From assembly GCA_020636545.1 (NCBI GenBank), contig JACJXS010000014.1, forward strand, positions 100,954 to 164,953: a DNA stretch of 64,000 bases, written 5' to 3'. The notes below the pieces were generated by a model. It had not been told where the DNA came from. It ran no database searches and saw only the letters and a list, made by a program, of their open reading frames with translations. Each line of letters begins with the position of its first letter. Positions within the stretch are counted from its first letter, which is position 1. Positions 11,113 to 20,108 of the stretch are shown piece by piece. This stretch comes from Chitinophagales bacterium (GTDB lineage: Bacteria > Bacteroidota > Bacteroidia > Chitinophagales > JADIYW01). Both the position numbers and the translations under genes were made by a program.

Positions 11113-12444
11113 ATGAAATACCTAATAAAACATGCTCAAATAATCAATGAAAATAAAATTGAATACAAAGATATTATAATTAAAGATGGCCTTATTCAAA
11201 AAATCGATACGGATATTTCTGATATAAATTCAATCCTAATTGATGCCAGTAATCAATTTGTAATACCAGGCATCATTGATGATCAAGTACATTTCAGAGA
11301 ACCTGGACTAACACACAAAGCCAATATTTATACCGAAAGCAAGGCTGCGATTGCTGGTGGTATTACTTCATTTATGGAGCAACCAAATACCAAACCTGCT
11401 GCATTAACAAAAGAGTTATTAGAAGAAAAGTATGCTATCGCTGCTCAAACTTCCTTAGCCAATTACACATTTTTCATGGGCGTTAGTAATGACAATTACG
11501 ATGCAGTAATGAAAACTAATCCCCGAAACGTAGGTGCAATTAAAATTTTCATGGGTTCATCTACTGGAAATATGCTGGTAGATAACTCTTCTGTTTTAGA
11601 GAAAATATTTGCCAATTCTGCAATGACAATTGTAACTCACTGCGAAGATGAGCAAACTATTTTAGATAATACCGAAGATTACAAAAGATTATTTGGTGAA
11701 AATATTCCTATGAATTATCATCCCATTATTAGAAATGATGAAGCTTGTTATATTTCATCTAAACTAGCTACAGATTTAGCTAAAAAGCACAATTCCAGAC
11801 TACATATTTTTCATATCAGTACTGCAAAAGAATTAGCATTATTTAAAAATGATATTCCATTAAAAGACAAAAGAATTACTGCTGAAGTTTGTGTACATCA
11901 TCTTTATTTTGATGAAAGTGATTATGCATCATTAGGTAGTAAAATAAAATGTAATCCCGCAATTAAATACGAAAGTGATAAAAATGCATTATTGGAAGCA
12001 CTTTTAGACAATCGCTTAGATGTAATTGCGACCGACCACGCTCCACATACATTAGAAGAAAAAAACAATCCCTATTTAAAAGCTCCATCAGGTTTACCTT
12101 TGGTGCAACATAGTTTACAGTTGATGTTAGATTTCTATCATCAAGGAAAAATAAGTTTGGAAAAAATAGTTGAAAAAATGTGCCACGCTCCAGCAATATG
12201 CTTTAATGTAGAAAATCGTGGTTTTTTAAGAGAAGGCTATCACGCAGATATTGCTATTGTTGATATAAATGCACCTTATACTATCCGAGCTGAAAATATA
12301 TTGTACAAATGTGGTTGGAGTCCACTAGAAGGCAAAACATTAAAAGGGAAAGTTACCCATACTTTTGTAAATGGACATTTAGTGTTTGAAAATGGGCTTT
12401 TTAATGAAAGTCAGAAAGGACAAAGATTATTGTTCAATCATTAA
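11113..12444 (+). CDS. pyrC: Dihydroorotase
   Basis: Catalyses reversible cyclisation of N-carbamoyl-L-aspartate to dihydroorotate in the cytoplasm, the third step of pyrimidine synthesis. The 443-residue length and the DDQVHFREPGLTHK segment fit the long (class I) dihydroorotase/amidohydrolase family. The expected metal and catalytic residues are visible: Lys144 (GAIKIFMGSS, candidate carboxylated lysine), His176 (THCEDE), His234 (HIFHIST) and Asp308 (ATDHAPH). The odd point is the usual His-x-His motif, which here reads Gln58-Val-His60. The gene starts at the ATG at 11113 and is followed after 9 nt by the rluD-type gene, so they may share a transcript. Confidence 0.92.
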   Translation: MKYLIKHAQIINENKIEYKDIIIKDGLIQKIDTDISDINSILIDASNQFVIPGIIDDQVHFREPGLTHKANIYTESKAAIAGGITSFMEQPNTKPAALTKELLEEKYAIAAQTSLANYTFFMGVSNDNYDAVMKTNPRNVGAIKIFMGSSTGNMLVDNSSVLEKIFANSAMTIVTHCEDEQTILDNTEDYKRLFGENIPMNYHPIIRNDEACYISSKLATDLAKKHNSRLHIFHISTAKELALFKNDIPLKDKRITAEVCVHHLYFDESDYASLGSKIKCNPAIKYESDKNALLEALLDNRLDVIATDHAPHTLEEKNNPYLKAPSGLPLVQHSLQLMLDFYHQGKISLEKIVEKMCHAPAICFNVENRGFLREGYHADIAIVDINAPYTIRAENILYKCGWSPLEGKTLKGKVTHTFVNGHLVFENGLFNESQKGQRLLFNH

Positions 12445-12453
12445 AATAAAAAA

Positions 12454-13491
12454 ATGACAGAGAAAGATTTAGAAATTGAGGAGGAAGGTATATTTGAACA
12501 TTATCGATTTGAGATAGACAAAGGACAAGAACCCATTCGTATTGACAAATTTATTACAGAAAAATTAGCTTTTGCATCAAGAAATAAAGTACAACAAGCA
12601 ATAGAATCTGGCAATGTTGTTGTAAATGGAAAAGCGATAAAATCAAACTATAAATTGAGAGGAAAAGATATTATCCAAATTATCTTACCCAATCCAACTT
12701 ATGATTATACCGTAACTCCAGAAGATATTCCATTAGATATCATTTACGAAGATGAAGAGGTAATGGTTATCAATAAGCCAGTAGGCATGGTAGTACATCC
12801 AGGACATGGAAATGCTACTGGAACTTTGGTGCATGCATTGCTTTGGCATTGCAAAGATTTACCACAAATTACAGGCAAAACACGACCCGGTTTAGTGCAT
12901 AGAATTGACAAAAACACAACAGGATTAATGGTTGTTGGAAAAACAGAACATGCCTTAAATTTTTTATCCAAACAATTTTTTGATAGAACAATTGATAGAG
13001 AATATGTGGCTTTGTCGTGGGGAGATATTGCAGAAAATAAAGGCCGAATAGATTGTAATATTGCACGAAACCCAAACAATAGAAAACTATTCAAAGCTGT
13101 ACCAGACGGCACTTCTGGAAAAAATGCTGTAACGAATTATGAAGTTTTAAAACGATTTGGTTATGTTACTTTAGTGAAATGCAAATTAGAAACGGGCAGG
13201 ACACATCAAATTCGAGTGCATTTGAAGTATATTGGGCATACGCTTTTCGGCGATGAAGTTTATGGTGGACATGAGGTTTTGGCAGGCACAGTATATACCA
13301 AATACAAACAATTTATTTCCAATTGCTTAGAATTAATGCCTCAACAAGCCTTACACGCTAAAAGCATAGGTTTTATCCACCCAACAACTAAAAAATATAT
13401 GTATTTTGAGCAAGAAATACCAGATAATTTTTTAGAACTTTTAGCTAAATGGGAAAATTATACTAGAAACTTTGAAATTGAAAAAGATTAA
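12454..13491 (+). CDS. rluD: RluA-family pseudouridine synthase, RluD type
   Basis: Converts uridines to pseudouridine in rRNA; RluD proteins modify helix 69 of 23S rRNA, although the exact target here is inferred. Residues about 28-80 form an S4 RNA-binding domain (RIDKFITEKL...VVVNGKAIKSNYKLRGKD). The catalytic domain follows, with the HRIDKNTTGL motif holding Asp152 and a later GRTHQIRVHL motif. Length of 345 residues is normal for the family. It lies 9 nt after pyrC and 2 nt before the Crp/Fnr gene, which suggests one transcript. Confidence 0.88.
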   Translation: MTEKDLEIEEEGIFEHYRFEIDKGQEPIRIDKFITEKLAFASRNKVQQAIESGNVVVNGKAIKSNYKLRGKDIIQIILPNPTYDYTVTPEDIPLDIIYEDEEVMVINKPVGMVVHPGHGNATGTLVHALLWHCKDLPQITGKTRPGLVHRIDKNTTGLMVVGKTEHALNFLSKQFFDRTIDREYVALSWGDIAENKGRIDCNIARNPNNRKLFKAVPDGTSGKNAVTNYEVLKRFGYVTLVKCKLETGRTHQIRVHLKYIGHTLFGDEVYGGHEVLAGTVYTKYKQFISNCLELMPQQALHAKSIGFIHPTTKKYMYFEQEIPDNFLELLAKWENYTRNFEIEKD

Positions 13492-13493
13492 AC

Positions 13494-14117
13494 ATGACTG
13501 AACTAAACAATATAAGTGAGTTTAGAACCTCTCCTGAACTAAAGGAAAAACTCTATCAAAATAGTATCATTAAAGAATTTAAAGAAGGCGATACTGTTCT
13601 GCGAGAACACTCCAATATTCAATCTATTCCTATTGTAACTAAAGGAAGCATTAAAGTATTGCGAACAGACGATGATGAAAAAGAAATCCTATTGTATTAT
13701 ATAAAACCAGGTGAAAGCTGCATTATGTCATTTTTAGGTGGTTTACATCAAGATACTAGCAAAGTAAAAGCCATTGTTGAAGAAGATGCAGAAATATTAT
13801 TTATCCCGATAGACAAAGTCATTCTTTTAATGAAAGAATATCCGCAATGGTTAGAATATATATTTAGATTATATCACAAGCGATTTGAAGAACTTTTGGA
13901 AGTCGTGAATGCTATTGCATTTAAAAAAGTTGATGAACGTTTATTGCTTTTGCTCAATAAAAAAGAAGAATTGACCAAAAGTAAAATTATACAAATAACC
14001 CACGAACAATTAGCCAATGAGCTTGGAACAGCAAGGGTTGTTGTTTCTCGTTTGCTAAAACAATTAGAAGATGAAGGAAAATTAAAATTAGGAAGAAATA
14101 AAATTACGCTGATATAG
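13494..14117 (+). CDS. Crp/Fnr-family transcriptional regulator
   Basis: A 207-residue regulator with an N-terminal cyclic-nucleotide-binding-like beta-roll (about residues 15-125, KEGDTVLREHSNIQSIPIV) and a C-terminal winged helix-turn-helix (THEQLANELGTARVVVSRLL, about 165-185). It lacks the N-terminal four-cysteine cluster of true Fnr proteins, so an iron-sulfur oxygen sensor is unlikely; the effector is unknown. The stop is TAG. The next gene on the same strand is a TauE/SafE permease 48 nt away with its own promoter-like motif, so that gene is a plausible target. Confidence 0.85.
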   Translation: MTELNNISEFRTSPELKEKLYQNSIIKEFKEGDTVLREHSNIQSIPIVTKGSIKVLRTDDDEKEILLYYIKPGESCIMSFLGGLHQDTSKVKAIVEEDAEILFIPIDKVILLMKEYPQWLEYIFRLYHKRFEELLEVVNAIAFKKVDERLLLLLNKKEELTKSKIIQITHEQLANELGTARVVVSRLLKQLEDEGKLKLGRNKITLI

Positions 14118-14137
14118 TATAATTTATTATTTTTTTT

Positions 14138-14145
14138 TACTTTTG
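14138..14145 (+). promoter_or_regulatory. Putative -7 element for the TauE/SafE gene
   Basis: TACTTTTG matches TAnnTTTG exactly and lies 20 nt before the ATG at 14166. No convincing TTTG is visible at -33. Confidence 0.4.
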
Positions 14146-14165
14146 CCCAATACTTAATATACTCT

Positions 14166-14978
14166 ATGGAAATAATAGGCTATTTGGCATCTATCTTTAT
14201 CGGCATCTCAATTGGCTTAATTGGAACTGGCAGTGGCACATTGACAATTCCAGCATTAATCTATTTGTTTGGTGTAGATGTGGTGCCTTCTACAGCTTAT
14301 GCTTTGTTTATTGGTGGACTAACTAGTGCAGTCGGTTCAATTTCCTACATTAGAAACAAGCTCATTCATATAAAAACAGTAATTTCTTTTGGTTTACCTT
14401 CCATCATTGGAGTGCTTTTTACTAGAGCATATATTATTCCTAATATTCCTGAAAAAATAATAACGATTAATGGATTTACCGTTACAAAAGATTTATTTAT
14501 CATTACTTTCTTTGCAATACTGATGGCAATTGCTTCTTATAGTATGATAAAGAAGACCAACGATAATGAAGTAAAAGAACGCAAAAAATTAAATATAAAT
14601 TACACATTAATTTCCATAGAAGGGTTAGTGGTGGGAATTATTACAGGATTAGTGGGTACTGGTGGTGGATTCCTAATCGTTCCAACATTAGTAGTCCTAT
14701 TAAAACTCCCCATGAAAGAAGCAGTTGGTACTACTTTATTAATAATTGCCGCAAAATCACTAATAGGATTTTTAGGTGAACCAAATATTGCTGGTATGGA
14801 TTGGAAACTTCTAATTTCGGTAGTAAGTTGCACTATTTCAGGTGTACTAATTGGCACTTTCTTATCTCGAAGAATAGATGGCAGAAAATTAAAACCATTT
14901 TTCGGTTGGGTACTTTTAATATTAGGGATTTGTATCATCATCAAAGAAGTATTATTAAACAGAATATTGGCAGCTTAA
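14166..14978 (+). CDS. TauE/SafE family membrane permease
   Basis: A 270-residue inner-membrane protein with about eight hydrophobic segments arranged as two homologous halves. Each half starts with a Gly-rich stretch (GISIGLIGTGSGTLTIPAL near residue 12 and GIITGLVGTGGGFLIVPTLV near residue 157), the hallmark of the sulfite/organosulfonate exporter family (TauE/SafE, formerly DUF81). The substrate cannot be read from sequence; members move sulfite, sulfoacetate or related anions. It follows a Crp/Fnr regulator, a pairing that often accompanies sulfur metabolism, but no sulfur enzyme is adjacent here. Confidence 0.82.
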   Translation: MEIIGYLASIFIGISIGLIGTGSGTLTIPALIYLFGVDVVPSTAYALFIGGLTSAVGSISYIRNKLIHIKTVISFGLPSIIGVLFTRAYIIPNIPEKIITINGFTVTKDLFIITFFAILMAIASYSMIKKTNDNEVKERKKLNINYTLISIEGLVVGIITGLVGTGGGFLIVPTLVVLLKLPMKEAVGTTLLIIAAKSLIGFLGEPNIAGMDWKLLISVVSCTISGVLIGTFLSRRIDGRKLKPFFGWVLLILGICIIIKEVLLNRILAA

Positions 14979-14990
14979 ACAAAGCTGTTT
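14971..14990 (+). terminator. Weak candidate terminator after the permease
   Basis: CAGCTT (14971-14976) and AAGCTG (14982-14987) form a six-base stem with a five-base loop that overlaps the stop codon, followed by TTT. It is short, so termination is uncertain. Confidence 0.3.
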
Positions 14991-15058
14991 GCTTTAGAAT
15001 ATCAGTAATAATGCAAGTTGAATTTTGTACATTGAATTATAATTGATAATTTGTAATA

Positions 15059-16036
15059 ATGTTTAGTCATTCCGATATTTTAATTGAATGTGTACCTAAT
15101 TTTTCAGAAGGAAGAAATAAAGCTACAATTGACGCTATTGCTGAAGAAATTCGACAAACACCTTCTGTTCAATTGTTACATATTGATATTGGTTTCGATG
15201 CTAATAGAACAGTTTATACTTATATTGGAAAGCCTGAAGCAATAGTAGAAGCAACTTACAAAGCTATCAAAAAAGCATATAAACTCATTGATATGCGATT
15301 GCATGCTGGAAAACATCCACGAATGGGTGCTTGTGATGTTTGTCCGCTTATTCCCTATCAAAACATCGATATGGAAACAACTAAAACTTATGTGGAAAAA
15401 TTAGGCAAACAACTAGGCGATTTAGGCTTACCTGTCTATTTATATGAAAATTCAGCCACAACTGAAGCACGAAAAAATTTAGCCGATATACGAAAAGGAG
15501 AATATGAAGCAATTGCAGATAAAATAATACAAAAAGAATGGAAACCAGATTTTGGACCAACTGTTTTTAATCAAAAATTTGGAATGATGGCTTTAGGTGC
15601 AAGAGCATTTTTAATTGCCTATAATATTAATTTAGATACTAAAGATTTAAGTATAGGAAAAAAAATTGCCCACGCAATTCGAGTTGAAAGAGATATCAAA
15701 AAAAATAGTCAATTACAGCATTGCAAAGCCATTGCTTGGTATATCGAAGAATATGGATTTGTACAAATTTCTACTAATATTACAAACTATAACGCCTCTC
15801 CTATTTTTTATATTTTTGGTACTGTAAAAGAAATAGCTAATGATTTCGGAATAAGAGTAAATGGCAGTGAATTGATTGGTCTAATTCCTCAAAAAGCATT
15901 ACTTGTTCAAAATCCTTCTAATAAAATATCAGACCAAGCTAAAATAGAAGATGCGATTGAATATTTAGGACTAAATCAAGTTTTTCCTTTTCAAAAAGAA
16001 AAACGTATTATAGAATATATTCTCGAATTAAAATAA
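15059..16036 (+). CDS. ftcD: Glutamate formimidoyltransferase
   Basis: Transfers the formimino group from N-formimino-L-glutamate to tetrahydrofolate, the last step of one histidine degradation route. The N-terminal ECVPNFSEGRN motif, HIDIGFDANRTVYTYIG and LHAGKHPRMGACDVCPLIP are characteristic. At 325 residues it contains only the transferase domain; the cyclodeaminase domain found in the bifunctional mammalian FTCD is absent, as usual in bacteria. No other hut gene is in the window. It converges with the transglutaminase-like gene, leaving a single base between the two stops. Confidence 0.9.
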   Translation: MFSHSDILIECVPNFSEGRNKATIDAIAEEIRQTPSVQLLHIDIGFDANRTVYTYIGKPEAIVEATYKAIKKAYKLIDMRLHAGKHPRMGACDVCPLIPYQNIDMETTKTYVEKLGKQLGDLGLPVYLYENSATTEARKNLADIRKGEYEAIADKIIQKEWKPDFGPTVFNQKFGMMALGARAFLIAYNINLDTKDLSIGKKIAHAIRVERDIKKNSQLQHCKAIAWYIEEYGFVQISTNITNYNASPIFYIFGTVKEIANDFGIRVNGSELIGLIPQKALLVQNPSNKISDQAKIEDAIEYLGLNQVFPFQKEKRIIEYILELK

Positions 16037-16037
16037 G

Positions 16038-16712
16038 TTATTCATTATCACTTACCATAGCTTTTGTTGCTTCCAAATTTTCAAAAAAGTGACCATAATG
16101 TTTTTTCATTTGTGCAACAAACATATCGTGTGGTATGTCATGAAAAGTACCATAATCGTGTAAATACTCCATAAATTCGTTGCCTTTGGAGTCAAATGCT
16201 TGGAAAATAGAATCATTTTCGCCATCAAATTCTAATGCAGCGACACCTAGCTTATCGCATAATGTTTTATTGAAAGCTGGAGTGGCTTTTACCCATTTAT
16301 TATCTAAAAAAACATCTGTACAAGCATGGAAAGTAAGCACATCAGTTTTAATGATTTCAATATATTTATCCACGCCAATATGATTTCTAACATCAAAAAA
16401 ACACATCCTACTCGGAATGCCCACCACACGTAAACAGGCTGCCAACAAACAAGCTTTCTCGGTACAATAGCCACTTTTTGAAGCTCTATTGAGCAATGTA
16501 CTTGCTTTTAATTCTTCGTGTTTTAAATTGATATTGTATGGATTATAACGGAATCCATCTCTAATTGCGTTGTATAATTTGATAGCTTGTTGCTTTTTAT
16601 CCTTTTCATCTCCAATGATATTTTTTGTATATTCTATCACATCAGGATGATTACAATCTATAAAATAAGTTGGATATAAATACAATTCAATTCCGAAAGG
16701 TGCATTTTTCAT
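16038..16712 (-). CDS. Transglutaminase-like cysteine protease fold protein
   Basis: A 224-residue cytoplasmic protein without a signal peptide. The candidate nucleophile is Cys83 in KSGYCTEKA, followed by the helix of a transglutaminase core (LLAACLRVVGIPSRM), and His129 in TFHACTDVF is the candidate second triad member. The third position, normally Asp in a W-V-x-x-D-P motif, reads W-V-K-A-T-P, so the acid may come from elsewhere (for example the FDG segment near residue 160) or be missing. The substrate is unknown. A leaderless-type promoter lies immediately upstream. Confidence 0.75.
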   Translation of the reverse strand: MKNAPFGIELYLYPTYFIDCNHPDVIEYTKNIIGDEKDKKQQAIKLYNAIRDGFRYNPYNINLKHEELKASTLLNRASKSGYCTEKACLLAACLRVVGIPSRMCFFDVRNHIGVDKYIEIIKTDVLTFHACTDVFLDNKWVKATPAFNKTLCDKLGVAALEFDGENDSIFQAFDSKGNEFMEYLHDYGTFHDIPHDMFVAQMKKHYGHFFENLEATKAMVSDNE

Positions 16713-16716
16713 AATA

Positions 16717-16749
16717 CAAATATAATTGAATGCATTAAATTAGCACAAA
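16717..16749 (-). promoter_or_regulatory. Promoter of the transglutaminase-like gene
   Basis: On the minus strand TTTG (16746-16749) is followed after 21 nt by TATATTTG (16717-16724), a good Bacteroidota promoter. Only 4 nt separate it from the ATG at 16712, so the transcript would be leaderless or nearly so. Confidence 0.55.
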
Positions 16750-16762
16750 GATTAAGAATAAT

Positions 16763-17926
16763 TTGATTACAATCAATAAAAGGATAATTGGACTAGATGC
16801 TTTACGGAGTTTTGCATTATTTATGGTGTTATTTGGTCATAATGCGACATTATTTAATCCATTAATTCATTTACCAATTATTGGAAACTTAGCTGGCAAG
16901 GCTTTAGCTATTCACGAAATTATTGGATTTTCAGGAGTTGAAATATTTTTTGTATTAAGTGGCTTTTTAATTACGGACATCGTTTTCAAATACTTTAATA
17001 ATAATCGTAATAATTTTGCTCAATTGAAATTATTCTTAATCCGAAGATGGTTAAGGACATTGCCCAATTATTATTTTATGTACATCGTAAATACAATTTT
17101 ATATGTTTGGATACTTAAAGAAAAAACATTCGATTGGAAATTCATTTTATTCATACAAAACTTAAATTATCCGCACCCTGATTTTTATCGAGAAGCTTGG
17201 AGTTTGGCCACCGAAGAATGGTTTTATTGTCTATTACCTATAATTTTAATTGCTATTTATAATTTCAAAAAATTAGACTTTAAAAACTCAATATTGCTTA
17301 CTTGCTTATTGATGTTTTTATTCAGCTTTGCATTGAAAATATTTCATATTCAACAATACGGAATACATCTTAATTTTGATGAAAATATTAGAAAAGTTGT
17401 TTTCCTAAGATTTGACAATTTGATAGTAGGCATTTTAGGTTACGTATGTTTTTACTATTATAATACTTTATTTTTCAAATATAAAAATCGATTATTTTGG
17501 CTCGGTTTATTAATATTATTTCCTACAGTACCGCTTTTTTATGCTGCTTATCAGAATAATTTTTATCTATATCATCAAAGCAAAATGGTAGCTACCTATT
17601 GTAATTTTGTGTTCTTGCCGACGCTTGGAATTATTACAGCTTTAATCATACCAAAATTATATTACTTAAACTTGGATAAGCACAAATACCTAAGTTCATT
17701 TTTCAAAAAATCTAGTCAATTGGCTTATAGTATGTATTTGATAAATCTACCTATATACAAGTTATTTTTCTACAGGAACAATTTAATACCTGATAGTATT
17801 ATTAGTAGCATTTTATATATTTTACTATTTCTATTGATAAATTATGGTATAGCACAGTTAATTTACAATTATATCGAATTACCATTTTTAAAGTATAGAG
17901 ATAGAAAATTTCCTAATGTTTATTAA
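16763..17926 (+). CDS. Acyltransferase 3 family membrane protein
   Basis: A 387-residue inner-membrane protein with about ten hydrophobic helices. The opening R-I-I-G-L-D-A-L-R-S-F-A motif, FGHNA and EIFFVLSGFLI are typical of acyltransferase family 3 (OafA/NodX type), which move acetyl or other acyl groups onto cell-surface sugars. The frame begins at TTG 16763 and the next ATG would remove the conserved LDALR segment, so a TTG start is the best reading. The acceptor is unknown; neighbours give no glycan cluster. Confidence 0.8.
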   Translation: MITINKRIIGLDALRSFALFMVLFGHNATLFNPLIHLPIIGNLAGKALAIHEIIGFSGVEIFFVLSGFLITDIVFKYFNNNRNNFAQLKLFLIRRWLRTLPNYYFMYIVNTILYVWILKEKTFDWKFILFIQNLNYPHPDFYREAWSLATEEWFYCLLPIILIAIYNFKKLDFKNSILLTCLLMFLFSFALKIFHIQQYGIHLNFDENIRKVVFLRFDNLIVGILGYVCFYYYNTLFFKYKNRLFWLGLLILFPTVPLFYAAYQNNFYLYHQSKMVATYCNFVFLPTLGIITALIIPKLYYLNLDKHKYLSSFFKKSSQLAYSMYLINLPIYKLFFYRNNLIPDSIISSILYILLFLLINYGIAQLIYNYIELPFLKYRDRKFPNVY

Positions 17927-17930
17927 ATCT

Positions 17931-17962
17931 TTTGTCCAAAAAAAATAAATTGATTACTTTCG
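17931..17962 (+). promoter_or_regulatory. Putative promoter of ftsX operon
   Basis: TTTG (17931-17934), a 20-nt spacer and TACTTTCG (17955-17962, one mismatch to TAnnTTTG) lie just ahead of the ftsX ATG at 17971. Only 8 nt separate the motif from the start codon. Confidence 0.42.
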
Positions 17963-17970
17963 CTTAGTTT

Positions 17971-18846
17971 ATGGCGGAAGATCAAAAATATAAACCCAAA
18001 AAAAGATACCAACCTACTTACAAATATGCTATTTTAACGATAGGTCTAAACTTATTTATTATTGGATTATTTGCTATTATTATTTATTATTCAAATGCTT
18101 CACTCATCAAACTTAAACAAAGTTTTGAGATTGAATTGATTTTAGATGATAGTCTTCAAAAATCAAATATTGATGTAATTAAAGCAACACTTCAAAAGAA
18201 AGACTATTTACATAAAATCAATTTCAGAAGCAAAGAAGTCGCTGCAAAAATGTATGAAAAAGAGTTAGGACAAAATTTTACTGAAATTTTAGGCTACAAT
18301 CCAATGTACAATGCATTTATTGTAAATTTAAAAGCTGAAAAAGCCGACAAATCTTCCATTAAAGCTATAAAATCTGACTTTTTATCCATAAATGGAATTA
18401 AGGAAGTCAATTATTCTGAACCAATCAGTGATATGTTTGGCAACACTGTAAGACCTTTGTTTATTGGAATTTTAGCCATTTCATTGATATTATTCATTAT
18501 TGCATTTTCAGTAATAGATAGCACCATCCGATTAATGATGTACACACAAAGATATGCTATAAGAACTATGCAATTAATTGGAGGAACAAAGTGGTTTATC
18601 ATCAAACCATTTTTAATCAAAGCCATTTCTGCTGCATTAATCAGTACATTTATAGCTATACTAATATTAGTAGGTATTGTATTTTTCTTCACTGACAAAT
18701 ACAGCATACAATTAGTACAAATGGATTACTTAGTATTAGCTGGAATTGGCGGCGGCTTATTACTAACGAGTTTGCTAATTTCATTAATTAGTACTTTCTT
18801 TGCAGTCAATAAATACTGGAATATAAAATTAGACGATTTATTTTAA
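17971..18846 (+). CDS. ftsX: Cell division protein FtsX
   Basis: Permease-like partner of the ATPase FtsE; with it FtsX regulates peptidoglycan hydrolases at the septum. The 291-residue protein has a short N-terminal cytoplasmic tail, one membrane helix (about 22-42), an extracytoplasmic domain (about 45-150) and three further C-terminal helices with the MMYTQRYAIRTMQLIGGTKW loop typical of FtsX. ftsE is not adjacent, as is common in Bacteroidota. It is followed after 10 nt by the DUF3098 gene and then uppP, a conserved arrangement in this phylum. Confidence 0.88.
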   Translation: MAEDQKYKPKKRYQPTYKYAILTIGLNLFIIGLFAIIIYYSNASLIKLKQSFEIELILDDSLQKSNIDVIKATLQKKDYLHKINFRSKEVAAKMYEKELGQNFTEILGYNPMYNAFIVNLKAEKADKSSIKAIKSDFLSINGIKEVNYSEPISDMFGNTVRPLFIGILAISLILFIIAFSVIDSTIRLMMYTQRYAIRTMQLIGGTKWFIIKPFLIKAISAALISTFIAILILVGIVFFFTDKYSIQLVQMDYLVLAGIGGGLLLTSLLISLISTFFAVNKYWNIKLDDLF

Positions 18847-18856
18847 AATATATTTT

Positions 18857-19213
18857 ATGGCAAAAAACAAACCATTACAAAACAATCCAAAACCTAAGGT
18901 TGCTCCAATTTCACAACCGAAAAAGCCTATATCAAAAAGTAGCAATTCTGGTTCATTTTTTAAAATACCACAAAGCACAAATACCACTATTTTATTTGAT
19001 AAAATAAACTATATACTAATTGGCATTGGTGGCATTTTGATAATACTAGGATTTATTTTTATGAGTGGTGGCAATCAAGACCCTAAAGTATTTAATGAAG
19101 CAGAATTATATTCTTTTAGAAGAATTACCCTTGCTCCAATTACTATATTATTAGGTTTTGCAGTTATTGCAGTTGCTATACTAAAAAAACCAAAAACTCA
19201 AATTACAGAATAA
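18857..19213 (+). CDS. DUF3098 family small membrane protein
   Basis: A 118-residue protein with a Pro- and Lys-rich N-terminal tail (about 1-40) and two membrane helices (about 52-72 and 92-110). The motifs DKINYILIGIGGILIILGFI, MSGGNQDP and YSFRRITLAPI are those of DUF3098. Function is unknown; its fixed position between ftsX and uppP in Bacteroidota suggests a cell-wall or division role, which is inference. Confidence 0.82.
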   Translation: MAKNKPLQNNPKPKVAPISQPKKPISKSSNSGSFFKIPQSTNTTILFDKINYILIGIGGILIILGFIFMSGGNQDPKVFNEAELYSFRRITLAPITILLGFAVIAVAILKKPKTQITE

Positions 19214-19219
19214 AATCTT

Positions 19220-20029
19220 ATGGATATTTTTCAGGCAATTATTATTGCAATTGTAGAAGGATTGACAGAATTTTTACCTATTTCTTCTACAGCACACATG
19301 ATATTTACAAGTACTTTTTTTGGTATTCAAGAAGATGAATTTGTAAAGATGTTTCAAGTTTCTATACAGTTTGGAGCTATTCTTTCAGTTGTGGTACTTT
19401 ATTGGAGAAAATTTTTTAATTTCAAATCTTTTGATTTTTATATCAAATTAGCACTTGCAGTTGTACCAGCTTTGGTGCTTGGCAAACTATTTGATGATAA
19501 AATAGATGAACTTTTAGGCAGTCCAATTCCTATTGCAATCGCAATGATTTTGGGCGGTGTTGTCTTATTATTTATCGATAATGTTTTCAAAAATCCAACA
19601 ATAAGAAAAGAAGAAGATATTACTGTAAAAAAAGCAATAAGCATAGGTTTTTGGCAATGCTTGGCAATGATGCCCGGTGTAAGTCGTTCGGCTGCATCAA
19701 TTATTGGTGGTATGCAACAAAAACTAACACGAGATGTTGCTGCAGAATTTTCGTTCTTTTTAGCTGTTCCTACAATGGCTGCGGTTACTTTATATTCTGT
19801 TTTTCTAAAAGATTGGAATTATAACGGCATAGAACAAAAAGGCTATGAAATGATAGCACAATCTGGAAACTTATCTATTTTTATAATTGGAAACATTATT
19901 GCATTTCTAGTAGCTCTTTTAGCTATTAAAACATTTGTAGAAGTAATAAAAAAATATGGATTTAAGTTTTTTGGCTATTATCGTATTTTTGCTGGAATCG
20001 TGATATTAATTTTACTTTTAGTAAAGTAG
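19220..20029 (+). CDS. uppP: Undecaprenyl-diphosphate phosphatase
   Basis: Dephosphorylates undecaprenyl diphosphate to recycle the lipid carrier for peptidoglycan and other glycans; overproduction is known to give bacitracin resistance, hence the old name BacA. The 269-residue protein is hydrophobic throughout and carries both signature motifs: EGLTEFLPISSTAHM (from residue 13) and PGVSRSAASI (about 152-161), which hold the catalytic Glu, Ser and Arg. It starts 6 nt after the DUF3098 gene, completing the ftsX operon. The stop codon is TAG. Confidence 0.92.
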   Translation: MDIFQAIIIAIVEGLTEFLPISSTAHMIFTSTFFGIQEDEFVKMFQVSIQFGAILSVVVLYWRKFFNFKSFDFYIKLALAVVPALVLGKLFDDKIDELLGSPIPIAIAMILGGVVLLFIDNVFKNPTIRKEEDITVKKAISIGFWQCLAMMPGVSRSAASIIGGMQQKLTRDVAAEFSFFLAVPTMAAVTLYSVFLKDWNYNGIEQKGYEMIAQSGNLSIFIIGNIIAFLVALLAIKTFVEVIKKYGFKFFGYYRIFAGIVILILLLVK

Positions 20030-20047
20030 AATCCTCTTTAAAATTTG

Positions 20048-20055
20048 TATCTTTG
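20048..20055 (+). promoter_or_regulatory. Putative -7 element for the ABC-F gene
   Basis: TATCTTTG matches TAnnTTTG exactly, 53 nt before the ATG at 20109. No TTTG is evident at -33. Confidence 0.4.
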
Positions 20056-20108
20056 CACCATTGGTTGATAAACCAAAATCTATTATAATTTAAAAAAATA
20101 AATTCCGT

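Noticed and set aside
12744..13112. A 122-codon minus-strand frame within the rluD-type gene
   Set aside because: It is antisense to a well-conserved gene with intact catalytic motifs and shows no family motif of its own.
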